A DNA stretch of 64,000 nt from Pseudomonas sp. W4I3 (lineage in GTDB: Bacteria > Pseudomonadota > Gammaproteobacteria > Pseudomonadales > Pseudomonadaceae): NCBI RefSeq assembly GCF_030816195.1, contig NZ_JAUSXS010000001.1:4797501-4861500 (forward strand), in the 5' to 3' direction. The notes under the pieces were generated by a model. That model saw nothing but the letters and a program-made list of their open reading frames with translations. It was not told where the DNA came from and searched no databases. This document shows, piece after piece, positions 44,400-53,780 of this stretch. The translations under genes were made by a program, and so were the position numbers. Position 1 is the first letter of the stretch; each line of letters opens with the position of its first letter.

Positions 44400-44429
44400 T
44401 TGCTCGCTCCTTGATCAAGAATCGGCGGA

Positions 44430-46139
44430 TTATGCCAGAGCCTTCCAGCAAAACTCCACGCAGACACTGCGCCCGCCGTCGGACCAGCGTACATCGCTGC
44501 TCAGTTGACGCACCAGGCTCAAGCCGCGACCGGACAGACGGTCGATGTCCAGCGGCTGCGCGAGCACTTGCTCAACATCGAATCCAGGCCCGCTGTCGTC
44601 AATACGCAAGGTCATCGTGCCGCCCGTCGCGGTCGGCACCACCTGTACCTGCACGCGGATGTACCCGTGATCCAGGCGCGCCAGCCGTTCGTTGCGCTGT
44701 TGATAATACTGCGCGAAGCCCTGGGCATCGCGTTTGATCCGCGAGTCCAGGCCCAGCACGCCATGCTCCAGCGCATTGGAATACAACTCCGCCATGACGC
44801 TGTACAGCGCCCCGCTCTGCTCACGCAGGCCATGGACTTCCAGCAGCAGTTGCAGCAGGTAGGGCAACGGGTTGTAGCGCTTGAGCGTCTGCGCGCGAAA
44901 TTCGAAACTCACCGACCAATCCAGCGGGCAGGACTGCCCGCTGTCGGTATACACGGGCTGGACCGTAGGCAACGGCGGGTCGGCCTGCAAGGTGATCTCC
45001 ACCAGGCTGACGTCATCCCTGGCCCGACCACGGAAGGCCGCCAGCGCCTGCTCGATCTCTTCGAATAAACGGCCGGGCTCGCGGTTGGCGTAAAAGACCT
45101 GCTGCAAGCGCTCGACACCGAATAGCTGATCGTTGGCGTCGGCTGTTTCCAGCACCCCATCGGAAAGCAGGAAGACCCGGTCGCCCAGGGCCATCGGCCA
45201 GACCTCGGTACTGTCATCGAACGCCTGCGCCGACAGCACGCCCAGCGGCAGATGTCGCGATATCAGCGCGGTGCGCTTGCCCGTGGCGATGGCATGCACA
45301 TACCCCTCGGGCATGCCGCCGTTCCACACTTCCACCACCCGCCGCTGGGAACTCAGGCACAACAGCGTCGCGCAGCAGAACATGTCCACCGGCAGGATGC
45401 GCTTGAGCTTGGCATTCATTTCCCGCAGGGTCTGCGCCAGGCCGTAGCCCTTGGCGGTCATGCCGTAGAACACCTCGGCCAGGGGCATCGCACCGATAGC
45501 GGCCGGCAAACCATGGCCGGTGAAATCGCCGAGCAGCACGTGCATGTCGCCGGACGGCGTGTAGGCGGCCAGCAGCAGGTCGCCGTTGAACAGCGCATAG
45601 GGCGATTGCAGGTAGCGAATATTCGGCGCTGCATTGATGCAGCCCGAATGCGCGACTTTGTCGAACACCGCCTTGGCCGCGCGCTGCTCGTGCAACAGGT
45701 AGTCGTGGTGCCGGGCGATCTGGTCGCGCTGCTGCAGCACCGTGGCCTGCAGCCGGCGCAGACGGTCCATCGCGTTGATCTTGGCCGCCAGGATCAACGG
45801 GTTGTAGGGTTTGGGCAGGAAGTCATCGCCACCGGCATCCAGGCATTCGGCCAGGTCGGCGCTTTCGCTCAAGGAAGTCAGAAAGATAACCGGGACCAGT
45901 TCTTCCCCCGCCAGTTGCTTGATCCACCGCGCAGCGAAAAAACCGTCCATCACCGGCATCAGCGCGTCCATCAGCACCAGTTGCGGACGCTCGCGCGCAA
46001 ATACCTCCACCGCTTCCTCGCCGTTGGTCGCGGTGAGTACGTGGTGCCCCTGGCGCCGCACGATGGTCGTCAGCAACAGCAGATCGGCGGCGCTGTCTTC
46101 GGCGATCAGAATCGTCAGCGGTTCAAAAGCGGCGGTCAT
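44430..46139 (-). CDS. hsbR: HsbR: receiver, PP2C phosphatase and anti-sigma kinase domains
   Basis: A 569-residue regulator. The receiver domain (1-125) has phospho-Asp in LVLMDALMPVMDG. The SpoIIE/PP2C phosphatase domain (about 185-385) has metal-binding DFTGHGLPAAIG and FLLSDGVLE. The C-terminal HATPase kinase domain (about 430-565) reads YSVMAELYSNALEHGVLGL and IDDSGPGFD. It phosphorylates or dephosphorylates the antagonist HsbA. ATG 46139 lies just past the hsbA stop; TTG 46148 is an alternative. Confidence 0.9.
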   Translation of the reverse strand: MTAAFEPLTILIAEDSAADLLLLTTIVRRQGHHVLTATNGEEAVEVFARERPQLVLMDALMPVMDGFFAARWIKQLAGEELVPVIFLTSLSESADLAECLDAGGDDFLPKPYNPLILAAKINAMDRLRRLQATVLQQRDQIARHHDYLLHEQRAAKAVFDKVAHSGCINAAPNIRYLQSPYALFNGDLLLAAYTPSGDMHVLLGDFTGHGLPAAIGAMPLAEVFYGMTAKGYGLAQTLREMNAKLKRILPVDMFCCATLLCLSSQRRVVEVWNGGMPEGYVHAIATGKRTALISRHLPLGVLSAQAFDDSTEVWPMALGDRVFLLSDGVLETADANDQLFGVERLQQVFYANREPGRLFEEIEQALAAFRGRARDDVSLVEITLQADPPLPTVQPVYTDSGQSCPLDWSVSFEFRAQTLKRYNPLPYLLQLLLEVHGLREQSGALYSVMAELYSNALEHGVLGLDSRIKRDAQGFAQYYQQRNERLARLDHGYIRVQVQVVPTATGGTMTLRIDDSGPGFDVEQVLAQPLDIDRLSGRGLSLVRQLSSDVRWSDGGRSVCVEFCWKALA

Positions 46140-46144
46140 GGCGC

Positions 46145-46450
46145 TCAACTGATGTCGAACAATTTGTCGAAGTTGGAGATGGCGAGGATCTTGCGTATGT
46201 CTGAGTTGCTGTTGACCACGCGCACGTCTGAATTATCGCTACCGGCATGGTCCCGCAGCAGCAAAAGCATGCCCAGGGCGGAGCTGTCCATATACGTGGT
46301 TTCTTTAAGGTCCACGATGTACGACTCAGGCACCTTATAGAACCGCTCGTAGGCATCACGAAATGCCTGGTGGCTGCCGAAATCGAATCGGCCCTTGATC
46401 GTGATCGTCAACTTCTTCCCATCCAGGGATACATCTGGCTCGATCGACAT
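46145..46450 (-). CDS. hsbA: Anti-anti-sigma factor HsbA
   Basis: A 101-residue STAS-domain protein with phospho-Ser about 56 in TTYMDSSALGMLLLLRDH. In P. aeruginosa HsbA binds the anti-sigma factor FlgM, so freeing FliA, or the cyclase HsbD, depending on its phosphorylation. First gene of the hsbA-hsbR-hptB unit, close upstream of hsbR. It connects directly to the FliA promoters seen in this window. Confidence 0.9.
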   Translation of the reverse strand: MSIEPDVSLDGKKLTITIKGRFDFGSHQAFRDAYERFYKVPESYIVDLKETTYMDSSALGMLLLLRDHAGSDNSDVRVVNSNSDIRKILAISNFDKLFDIS

Positions 46451-46523
46451 GTGACTGGTTCCTTGTCATTGGCACTAGTCACAAGGTGTAGCAGCTGAAC
46501 TGGATGTGAGCAACACAGCAATT

Positions 46524-46555
46524 AAATGTGGGAGGGGGCTAACCTCCTCTCACAT
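46524..46555. repeat. Decayed solitary REP palindrome
   Basis: GTGGGAGGGGGCTAACCTCC followed by TCTCACATT is a REP-like palindrome with substitutions and no doublet partner. It lies right after the fliJ stop and may end the fliE-J transcript. Confidence 0.65.
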
Positions 46556-46558
46556 TGG

Positions 46559-47008
46559 TTAGAACTGCTCTTGGCGGGGAAGACGCTGCGACAGCTCATC
46601 GAGCAGTTTCTGCTCACGCTTGTCTTCGATGGCCCGTGCTTCGTCGATGTAGCGCTGCACCAGCTTGCGCAACCCTTCGACGCGGGCGAACGCCGCTTGC
46701 CAGCTTTCGCGGGCCTTATCGAGGTTGTTCTGGTGCCAGGCCAGGCTCTGGCGCTGTTGGCCGACGGCGGTTTCCAGTTGATTGAGAAAGCCCTGGTACC
46801 CCATCAGCCACTGCCCCGACACGCCCTTGCTGCCGCGTTCGATCCACTGCTGTTGGTATTCGCTGCGAAAGCGTTCGAGGTCACCCAGCTTGCTTTCCGC
46901 CAGGCGCACCTGGCCCTGGAAATACCCCAGGCGCTGAACGGCGGCTTTTTCGGCCTTTTCGGCCATGTCCACCACCGGGGCCAGGCGCGCGGCGCGGCTG
47001 TTGGCCAT
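46559..47008 (-). CDS. fliJ: Flagellar export chaperone/stalk protein FliJ
   Basis: A 149-residue, almost wholly coiled-coil protein (MANSRAARLAPVVDMAEKAEKAAVQRLGYFQGQ ...). FliJ forms the central stalk of the FliI ATPase ring and links it to FlhA. It starts 3 nt after fliI. Confidence 0.94.
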   Translation of the reverse strand: MANSRAARLAPVVDMAEKAEKAAVQRLGYFQGQVRLAESKLGDLERFRSEYQQQWIERGSKGVSGQWLMGYQGFLNQLETAVGQQRQSLAWHQNNLDKARESWQAAFARVEGLRKLVQRYIDEARAIEDKREQKLLDELSQRLPRQEQF

Positions 47009-47011
47009 GGC

Positions 47012-48370
47012 TTAGCCGCCTGGCGCCGGGGCGAAGATGGACTGCAGATGCGCTTCGCTCTCGCCCATGCTGATCTTGTCGTTGAGCCCCTGGCGCAGGT
47101 AGGTGACCAATTGCGGTTGCAGGGCAATCGCCAGATCGGTCTCGCGATCGCCACCGGCCACGTAGGCGCCCACGCTGATCAGGTCGCGGCTCTGCTGATA
47201 ACGTGACCACAGCTGCTTGAAGTACTGCGCGCGGGCCATGTGCTCCGGCGTGACCACCGCTGGCATCACCCGGCTGATGGATGCCTCGATGTCGATGGCC
47301 GGGTAGTGACCTTCTTCGGCCAGGCGGCGCGACAGCACGATGTGCCCATCGAGCACGCCCCGCGCCGAGTCGGCAATCGGGTCCTGCTGGTCGTCGCCTT
47401 CGGACAACACCGTATAGAACGCGGTGATCGAGCCGCCGCCGGCCTCGGCATTACCGGCCCGCTCCACCAGCTTGGGCAGCTTGGCGAACACCGACGGCGG
47501 ATAACCCTTGGTCGCCGGCGGCTCGCCGATGGCCAGGGCGATCTCGCGCTGGGCCTGGGCGAAACGGGTGAGCGAGTCCATCAGCAACAGGACATTCTTG
47601 CCCTTGTCGCGAAAATATTCGGCGATGCGCGTGCAGTACATCGCCGCGCGCAAGCGCATCAGCGGGGCGTCATCCGCTGGGGAGGCGACCACCACCGAAC
47701 GCTTGAGCCCTTCTTCACCGAGGCTGTGCTCGATGAACTCCTTGACCTCACGGCCCCGCTCGCCGATCAGCCCCACCACAATGATGTCGGCCTCGGTAAA
47801 GCGCGTCATCATGCCCAGCAACACCGATTTACCCACACCGGTACCGGCGAACAGGCCCAGGCGCTGGCCGCGACCGACCGTCAATAAACCGTTGATGCTG
47901 CGAATGCCCACGTCCAGCGGCACGCTGATGGGGTTACGGTTGAGCGGGTTGATGGTGGGGCCGTCCATCGGCACCCAGTCCTCGGCCTTCATGCCGCCCT
48001 TGCCGTCCAGCGCGCGACCGGCGCCGTCGAGCACGCGGCCGAGCATGCTCATGCCCATCGGCAAGCGCCCGGTGTCGGCCAATGGCACCACGCGGGCACC
48101 GGGGGCGATACCGGCGAGGCTGCCCACCGGCATCAGGAATATCTTGCTGCCGGAAAAGCCCATCACTTCGGCTTCGACCTGCACCGGGTGATAGCTGTCG
48201 TCGTTGATCACCATGCAGCGGCTGCCCATGGCGGCACGCAAGCCCTCGGCTTCGAGGGTCAGGCCGACCATGCGCAACAGGCGCCCTTCCAGGATCGGTT
48301 GGCCGGGCAACTCAGTGGCCTCGGCGTAGCTGTCCAGGCGCTTGGCGAAGCTGGTGCGATCAAGGCGCAT
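47012..48370 (-). CDS. fliI: Flagellum-specific ATPase FliI
   Basis: A 452-residue F1-beta-like ATPase. Walker A is GLFAGTGVGKSVLLGMM (about 170-186), Walker B NVLLLMDSLTRFAQAQRE, and the later SITAFYTVLSEGDD is typical of type III ATPases. It unfolds and releases export substrates. ATG 48370 (MRLDRTSFAKRL) overlaps the end of fliH by 11 nt. Confidence 0.96.
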   Translation of the reverse strand: MRLDRTSFAKRLDSYAEATELPGQPILEGRLLRMVGLTLEAEGLRAAMGSRCMVINDDSYHPVQVEAEVMGFSGSKIFLMPVGSLAGIAPGARVVPLADTGRLPMGMSMLGRVLDGAGRALDGKGGMKAEDWVPMDGPTINPLNRNPISVPLDVGIRSINGLLTVGRGQRLGLFAGTGVGKSVLLGMMTRFTEADIIVVGLIGERGREVKEFIEHSLGEEGLKRSVVVASPADDAPLMRLRAAMYCTRIAEYFRDKGKNVLLLMDSLTRFAQAQREIALAIGEPPATKGYPPSVFAKLPKLVERAGNAEAGGGSITAFYTVLSEGDDQQDPIADSARGVLDGHIVLSRRLAEEGHYPAIDIEASISRVMPAVVTPEHMARAQYFKQLWSRYQQSRDLISVGAYVAGGDRETDLAIALQPQLVTYLRQGLNDKISMGESEAHLQSIFAPAPGG

Positions 48371-49124
48371 CGCTGGCGTCCAGGTCAACACTGATATCGG
48401 CTTGGGACGGATTCAGCGCCTGTTCGTGCTGTTGGTCCAGCAACTTGGCCATGATCTGGCTGATGCGGGTTTCCACCGTGGCATCGATGCGGCTGTGCTC
48501 GGTCTCGACGCGGCAGCCGCCCGGCTGCAGCGACGCGTCCTCGACGATGCGCCAGGTTTCTTCATGGCGCTCGCGCAAGGCTTTGACCTGCTCGAAATCC
48601 TGCGGGTTGATGTACAGCCGCACATTACCGACACCCAGGGGCAGCAGCTTGAGGGCTTCGCGCATCACGCTTTCGATCTGGCTCGAATCAAGCACCAGTT
48701 CGCGCTGGATCACCTGGCGCGCGATGTGCTGCACCAGGCCGACCATGGACTTCTCCAGTTGCGAATCCTGTTCGGCAATCGGGTCGAACAGGGTACCCAT
48801 CAAGCGCTCGAGGCTGGCCAGCTTGCCGCTGAGGGCTTCTTCGGCTTCCTGGCGGACCTTGAGGGTGGTGCTGCGAAAGCCGTCTTTTTCACCGGCCGCA
48901 AAGCCTTCGTTGTAAGCCTCCTGGCGGATCGCTTCCAACTCTTCAAGGGTCAGCGGCTGGACTTCTTCCAGCGGCACTTCTTCCATCTGCGCTGGAGGCT
49001 CTTCCACCGGCTCAGGCTCAGGTTCCGGCACGTGGGGGTCGAAGCTGGGCAACGACCAGATGTCGAACCCGCCGACATCCCGCGCGCGAATCAGATCGCT
49101 GGGCGTCTCATCTTTGTTCGACAT
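48360..49124 (-). CDS. fliH: Flagellar assembly protein FliH
   Basis: A 254-residue stator of the FliI ATPase. An acidic Glu/Pro-rich N-terminal region (about 30-60), a coiled-coil middle (YNEGFAAGEKDGFRS) and a conserved C-terminal domain (MVGLVQHIARQVIQRELVLDSSQIESVMREAL) are visible. It binds FliI and FliN. Confidence 0.94.
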   Translation of the reverse strand: MSNKDETPSDLIRARDVGGFDIWSLPSFDPHVPEPEPEPVEEPPAQMEEVPLEEVQPLTLEELEAIRQEAYNEGFAAGEKDGFRSTTLKVRQEAEEALSGKLASLERLMGTLFDPIAEQDSQLEKSMVGLVQHIARQVIQRELVLDSSQIESVMREALKLLPLGVGNVRLYINPQDFEQVKALRERHEETWRIVEDASLQPGGCRVETEHSRIDATVETRISQIMAKLLDQQHEQALNPSQADISVDLDASDAP

Positions 49125-49134
49125 GCAGGGCGCC

Positions 49135-50151
49135 TTAGATCATTTCTTCGCCGCCCTTCCCGCCGAGAACGATTTCTCCGGCTTCGGCCATACGGCGGGC
49201 AATGGTGAGGATTTCTTTCTGCGCGGTTTCCACGTCGCTGACGCGCACCGGGCCCTTGGCTTCCAGGTCGTCGCGCAACAGTTCGGAGGCACGCTTGGAC
49301 ATGTTCTTGAAGATCTTTTCCTTGACGCCCTCGTCCGAGCCCTTGAGGGCCAGCACCAGCACGTCGGACGACACTTCGCGCAGCAACGCCTGGATGCCGC
49401 GGTCGTCGACATCGGCGAGGTTGTTGAACACGAACATCAGGTCTTCGATCTGGCCGGACAGGGTGTCGTCGATCTCGCGGATCGAGTCCATCAACTGGCC
49501 TTCGACCGAGCTGTCGAGGAAGTTCATGATGTCGGCGGCACGCTTGATCCCGCCCAGGGTGGTGCGCGAGGCATTCGAGTTGCCCGAGAACTGTTTCTCG
49601 AGAATCGTGTTGAGTTCTTTCAGGGCGGCCGGCTGCACGGTGTTCAACGACGACACACGCAGGATGATGTCCAGGCGCACTTTATGGTCGAAGTGGCCAA
49701 GCACTTCGCCGGCCTGGTCCGGGTCCAGGTAGGCCACGACGATGGCCTGGATCTGCGGGTGCTCGTAGCGGATCACGTCAGCGACCGCGCGCGGTTCCAT
49801 CCATTTGAGGCTGTCCAGGCCACTGGTGTTGCCGCCCAGCAGGATGCGGTCGATCAGGCCGTTGGCCTTGTCTTCGCCCAGGGCCGAGGTCAGCATCTTG
49901 CGGATATAGCTGTCGGAGCCGACGCCCAGGCTGGTCTGGTCGCCGACGATCTCGACGAACTCGCTCATCACCTGCTCGACTTGCTCGCGGTGCACATTGC
50001 GCATCTGCGCCATGGCCACGCCTACGCGCTGGACCTCTTTGGGGCCCATGTGGCGCAGCACTTGGGCAGCGTCGGTTTCGCCCAACGACAGCAGCAGCAC
50101 GGCGGCCTTGTCGACCCGGGAGAGCTTGGCAACAGCGGCTCGATCATTCAT
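49135..50151 (-). CDS. fliG: Flagellar motor switch protein FliG
   Basis: A 338-residue C-ring protein of three helical domains. The N-terminal part binds FliF (KLSRVDKAAVLLLSLGETDAAQVLRHM). The middle has the EHPQ motif (IRYEHPQIQAIVVAYL). The C-terminal part, with charged residues that meet the stator (AELLRDDLEAKGPVRVSDVETAQKEI), makes torque. Overlaps the fliF stop by 8 nt. Confidence 0.96.
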   Translation of the reverse strand: MNDRAAVAKLSRVDKAAVLLLSLGETDAAQVLRHMGPKEVQRVGVAMAQMRNVHREQVEQVMSEFVEIVGDQTSLGVGSDSYIRKMLTSALGEDKANGLIDRILLGGNTSGLDSLKWMEPRAVADVIRYEHPQIQAIVVAYLDPDQAGEVLGHFDHKVRLDIILRVSSLNTVQPAALKELNTILEKQFSGNSNASRTTLGGIKRAADIMNFLDSSVEGQLMDSIREIDDTLSGQIEDLMFVFNNLADVDDRGIQALLREVSSDVLVLALKGSDEGVKEKIFKNMSKRASELLRDDLEAKGPVRVSDVETAQKEILTIARRMAEAGEIVLGGKGGEEMI

Positions 50152-51919
50152 CAGCGTTAATCCACTCTTTCACGACCTGGGCCACACGGCCCGGGTCTTC
50201 TGCCACCAGACTCTTGATTGCGTTCAACTGAGCGTCATAGCCTTCGCTCGGGCTTGGCAACAGGATACTTTGCGGGCCGCCCAGGCTGACGCGGTCGTTG
50301 GCCAGCTCGCCGTCCAGACCACCCATGCCGCCCAGTTCCACGTCGCCACCGGCCAGGGCCAGTTGTTTCTTGCCGTTACCGGTGATGTTGTTGAGCACCG
50401 GACGCAGCACGCCGAACACCAGCACCAGAATGAACAGCACACCCAGCACTTGCTTGACGATGTCCCAGAACCACGGCTGGGTGTAGAACGCCGGGTCGGC
50501 GATCACTTCGCCGCGCTCGGCGGAGAACGGCATGTTGATCACACTCACGCTGTCACCACGGCTGGCGTCGAAGCCGACGGCGTCCTGCACCAGGCGGGTG
50601 AAGCGCGCCAATTCATCGGCGGTCCATGGCGCGCGGGTGACGGCACCGTCAGCGGCGTTGACCTTGACCTGGTCATCGACCACCACCGACACCGACAGGC
50701 GATTGATCTTGCCCTGCTGCTGCTTGGTGTGGCTGATGGAACGGTCGAGCTCGAAGTTCTTGGTGGACTGGTTACGCTTGTCCGCCGGGTACGGCGCGAG
50801 CATTGGCTGGCCGGTGGCCGGGTCCATGATCTGCTGGCCGTTGGCATCCAGCAATGGCTGCCCAGGCTGGATCGCACCCGCGGTCGCCGCAGCGCCACCG
50901 GTGGTTTGCGGGGCCGAAGCCGGCGCCGGTGGCTGGTTGCTCAAAGCTCCCGGCACACCTTGCGGGCCGTTGCTGGCAGTGCGTTGTTCGCTGGTGGACT
51001 GTTCGCTGCGCAGGGCGGGCTGGTCCGGGTTGAATTGTTCGGACGTCGATTCGACAGCGCTGAAGTCTACGTCGGCGGACACTTCAGCCTTGTAGCGGTC
51101 ATTGCCCAGCACCGGCTGCAGAATATTGTGCACGCGCTGGGTGAGCATGCTTTCCATGCGACGGCTGTAGTCGAACTGCTTGCCGGCCTGGGTCAGCGCG
51201 GAATTTTCGGCCATGTCCGACAGCAGGTTGCCCTTCTGGTCGACCACGGTGATTTGCGACTTGCTCAACTCCGGCACGCTGGTGGCCACCAGGTTGACGA
51301 TTGCCAGTACCTGGCCAGGCTCCAGGGAGCGGCCGGAAAACAGCTCGACCAATACCGAGGCGCTTGGCTTGCGCTCGTCACGCACGAACACCGAGCTTTT
51401 CGGAATGGCCAAGTGCACGCGGGCACCCTTGACGTTGTTCAAGCTGGAAATGGTGCGCGCCAGTTCGCCTTCCAGGCCGCGACGGTAGCGGGTGGCTTCC
51501 ATGAACTGGCTGGTGCCCAGGCCCTGGTCCTTGTCGAGGATTTCAAAGCCGATATTGCTGTCGGACGGCGTCACGCCGGCCGCGGCCAGTTTCATCCGCG
51601 CACGCGCCACATCATCGGCCTTAACCAGCAAGGCACCCGAGTTGGGCTCGACCGTGTAGGCAATGTCGGCGGCGGCGAGGGTTTCCATGATCTGCTTGGA
51701 ATCCATGCCCGCCAGGCTGCCGTACAGCGGCCGGTAATCAGGTTGCTGCGACCACAGCACCACGGCAAAACCAATCGCCACGCTGGCCGCCAGGCCGACC
51801 ATCAGGCCCACCTGACGCAGCATGGTCATTTCCGAGAGGTTTTCCAGGAACGACAGGCCAAACAGCGGCGGCTTGCCTTCTGTCTTGGCGGGTACGTTGT
51901 CCACGACTGCTTCTGCCAT
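50144..51919 (-). CDS. fliF: Flagellar MS-ring protein FliF
   Basis: A 591-residue inner-membrane ring protein with a first membrane helix about 36-56 (VGLMVGLAASVAIGFAVVLW) and a second about 465-485. The ring-building motifs lie between (LYGSLAGMDSKQIMETLAAADIAYTVEPNSGALLV). The cytoplasmic tail (LLPSPSEGYDAQLNAIKSLVAEDPGRVAQVVKEWI) binds FliG. Second gene of the fliE operon. Confidence 0.96.
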   Translation of the reverse strand: MAEAVVDNVPAKTEGKPPLFGLSFLENLSEMTMLRQVGLMVGLAASVAIGFAVVLWSQQPDYRPLYGSLAGMDSKQIMETLAAADIAYTVEPNSGALLVKADDVARARMKLAAAGVTPSDSNIGFEILDKDQGLGTSQFMEATRYRRGLEGELARTISSLNNVKGARVHLAIPKSSVFVRDERKPSASVLVELFSGRSLEPGQVLAIVNLVATSVPELSKSQITVVDQKGNLLSDMAENSALTQAGKQFDYSRRMESMLTQRVHNILQPVLGNDRYKAEVSADVDFSAVESTSEQFNPDQPALRSEQSTSEQRTASNGPQGVPGALSNQPPAPASAPQTTGGAAATAGAIQPGQPLLDANGQQIMDPATGQPMLAPYPADKRNQSTKNFELDRSISHTKQQQGKINRLSVSVVVDDQVKVNAADGAVTRAPWTADELARFTRLVQDAVGFDASRGDSVSVINMPFSAERGEVIADPAFYTQPWFWDIVKQVLGVLFILVLVFGVLRPVLNNITGNGKKQLALAGGDVELGGMGGLDGELANDRVSLGGPQSILLPSPSEGYDAQLNAIKSLVAEDPGRVAQVVKEWINADE

Positions 51920-51935
51920 GAGTTAAATCTCGCCC

Positions 51936-52265
51936 TTAAACCGGCATCTGCATGATGTCTTGATAAGCCTGAACCAGCTTGTTACGCACTTGGGTCAAGG
52001 CCTGGAAGGAAACACTGGCCTTTTGCGAGGCGACCATCACATCGGTGAGGTCCACGCCGCTTTTACCGATCTCGAACGCGGTCGCCAACTGGCTGGAAGC
52101 CTGCTGGGTATCACTGACTTTATTGATTGCCTGACCGAGCATGTCGGCAAAATTGCTTTGGCCCAATTCCGGCGCTGGCGCGACGGATTTCGGCTGAGCC
52201 ATGGCATCCATTTGCATGGAGCGCATATCCAACATCAACCGATTGAACTCAATACCCTGGCTCAT
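51936..52265 (-). CDS. fliE: Flagellar hook-basal body protein FliE
   Basis: A 109-residue rod-base protein. The C-terminal half is the conserved FliE signature (SGVDLTDVMVASQKASVSFQALTQVRNKLVQAYQDIMQMPV). First gene of fliEFGHIJ, with a sigma-54 promoter 62 nt upstream. Confidence 0.95.
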   Translation of the reverse strand: MSQGIEFNRLMLDMRSMQMDAMAQPKSVAPAPELGQSNFADMLGQAINKVSDTQQASSQLATAFEIGKSGVDLTDVMVASQKASVSFQALTQVRNKLVQAYQDIMQMPV

Positions 52266-52326
52266 TAACTTCTCTCTCCGACGACCCGCAATTTTTTGAC
52301 ACTACGCAGCGGTTACTAGGGGTGGT

Positions 52327-52342
52327 AGCAACAAGGGTGCCA
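52327..52342 (-). promoter_or_regulatory. Sigma-54 promoter of fliE
   Basis: On the minus strand TGGCACCCTTGTTGCT matches TGGCAC-N5-TTGCT exactly and lies 62 nt upstream of the fliE start. Confidence 0.9.
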
Positions 52343-52396
52343 GCTCCGTGGCGATTCGTAAGAAAAGGCGACAAACCTTGTCAGCCCAGGTTTTGC

Positions 52397-53773
52397 TCAG
52401 GTGGCGAAAAGATACGCTTCCACGTCCATCCCGGCGTCGCGCATCTGCGCCAGCTTGTAGCGCAGGGTGCGCGGGCTGATGCCAAGGCGTTCGGCCGCCT
52501 CTTTGCGGCGGCCGCGCTCGGCGCGCAGGGTGTCGATGATCATCTGGAATTCGCGGCGGCGCAGGTCATCGCCCAGGCCGCCAGCCGATTCGGCTTCGGC
52601 CAGCACCGGTGCCGGCGCCAGGCTCGGCAACGGCGCCACGCCATTGCCCATGGCCAGACAGAAATCCTGCGGCTGGATCAGGCCGCCCTGCTGCAGGATC
52701 AGCGCGCGCTGGATGGCGTTGTCCAGCTCGCGCACGTTACCCGGCCATGGATAACTGACCAGACAGGCCTGGGCCTCGGCCGACAGCCGTGCCTGGGCAT
52801 GCTTCATTTTTTTGACGTGGTTGTTCAGCAGGCGCTCGGCCAGCGGAATGATATCGGCCGGACGCTCGCGCAACGGGCGCCAGGCCAGCGGGAATACCGA
52901 TAGCCGGTAGAACAAGTCTTCGCGAAACCGCCCCGCCGCCACTTCGCCCGCCAGGTCGCGGTTGGTCGTGGCGACCACGCGGATGTCCAGCTGGATCGGC
53001 TTGCGTGCGCCCACCCGCTCCACTTCGCGCTCTTGCAACACGCGCAGCAGTTTGGCTTGCAGGCCCAGGGGCATTTCCGAGATTTCGTCGAGCAGAATGG
53101 TGCCGCCGTCGGCCTGTTCGAACTTGCCGGCCTGGGCCGCGATGGCGCCGGTGAACGAACCCTTCTCATGGCCGAACAGCGTGGCTTCGAGCATGTTGTC
53201 CGGGATCGCCGCGCAGTTGATCGCGATGAACGGTTGCCGGGCTCGGCTCGATTGTTGATGGATATAGCGCGCCAACACTTCCTTGCCGGTGCCGGACTCG
53301 CCGGAGATCAATACGGTGGAGTCACTGCGCGCCACGCGGGCCGCCAGTTCCAGCAATTGCGCGCTGGCCGGTTCGAAGGCAATCGGACCGTCACCCTCGC
53401 CCGCCGAAATCACCCCCAGGGCATGCCGGGCGACCAACTCGATCAGCGCCTTGGGCTCGAACGGCTTGACCAGATAATCCGCCGCCCCCTGACGCATGGC
53501 GTCCACAGCCCGCTCCACGGCGCCATGGGCGGTCATCAGCAGCACCGGCAATTGCGGCTGGCGCGCGCGCAGCAGGCCGAGCAACTGGTGGCCGTCCATG
53601 CCGGGCATGTTCACATCGCTGACCACCAGGCTGAAGGCTTCCTGCTCCACCGCCTCCAAGGCCTCCTCGGCTGAGCCGACCGCACGGTAGTCATGGCCCG
53701 CCAACAGCAGCGTGTCAGCCAATGCCTCACGCAGGGCGCGATCGTCTTCAACCAATAAAACCTTGATAGTCAT
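52397..53773 (-). CDS. fleR: Sigma-54 response regulator FleR
   Basis: A 458-residue NtrC-type activator. The receiver domain has phospho-Asp about 53 (VVSDVNMPGMDG). The AAA+ domain (about 140-370) has Walker A GESGTGKEVLAR, the sigma-54 contact loop GSFTGA (GAFTGA in most relatives) and GGTILLDEISEM. The C-terminal Fis-type helix-turn-helix reads GRRKEAAERLGISPRTLRYKLAQM. It activates class III flagellar promoters in P. aeruginosa. It lies 7 nt after fleS. Confidence 0.95.
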   Translation of the reverse strand: MTIKVLLVEDDRALREALADTLLLAGHDYRAVGSAEEALEAVEQEAFSLVVSDVNMPGMDGHQLLGLLRARQPQLPVLLMTAHGAVERAVDAMRQGAADYLVKPFEPKALIELVARHALGVISAGEGDGPIAFEPASAQLLELAARVARSDSTVLISGESGTGKEVLARYIHQQSSRARQPFIAINCAAIPDNMLEATLFGHEKGSFTGAIAAQAGKFEQADGGTILLDEISEMPLGLQAKLLRVLQEREVERVGARKPIQLDIRVVATTNRDLAGEVAAGRFREDLFYRLSVFPLAWRPLRERPADIIPLAERLLNNHVKKMKHAQARLSAEAQACLVSYPWPGNVRELDNAIQRALILQQGGLIQPQDFCLAMGNGVAPLPSLAPAPVLAEAESAGGLGDDLRRREFQMIIDTLRAERGRRKEAAERLGISPRTLRYKLAQMRDAGMDVEAYLFAT

Positions 53774-53780
53774 GATCCTT

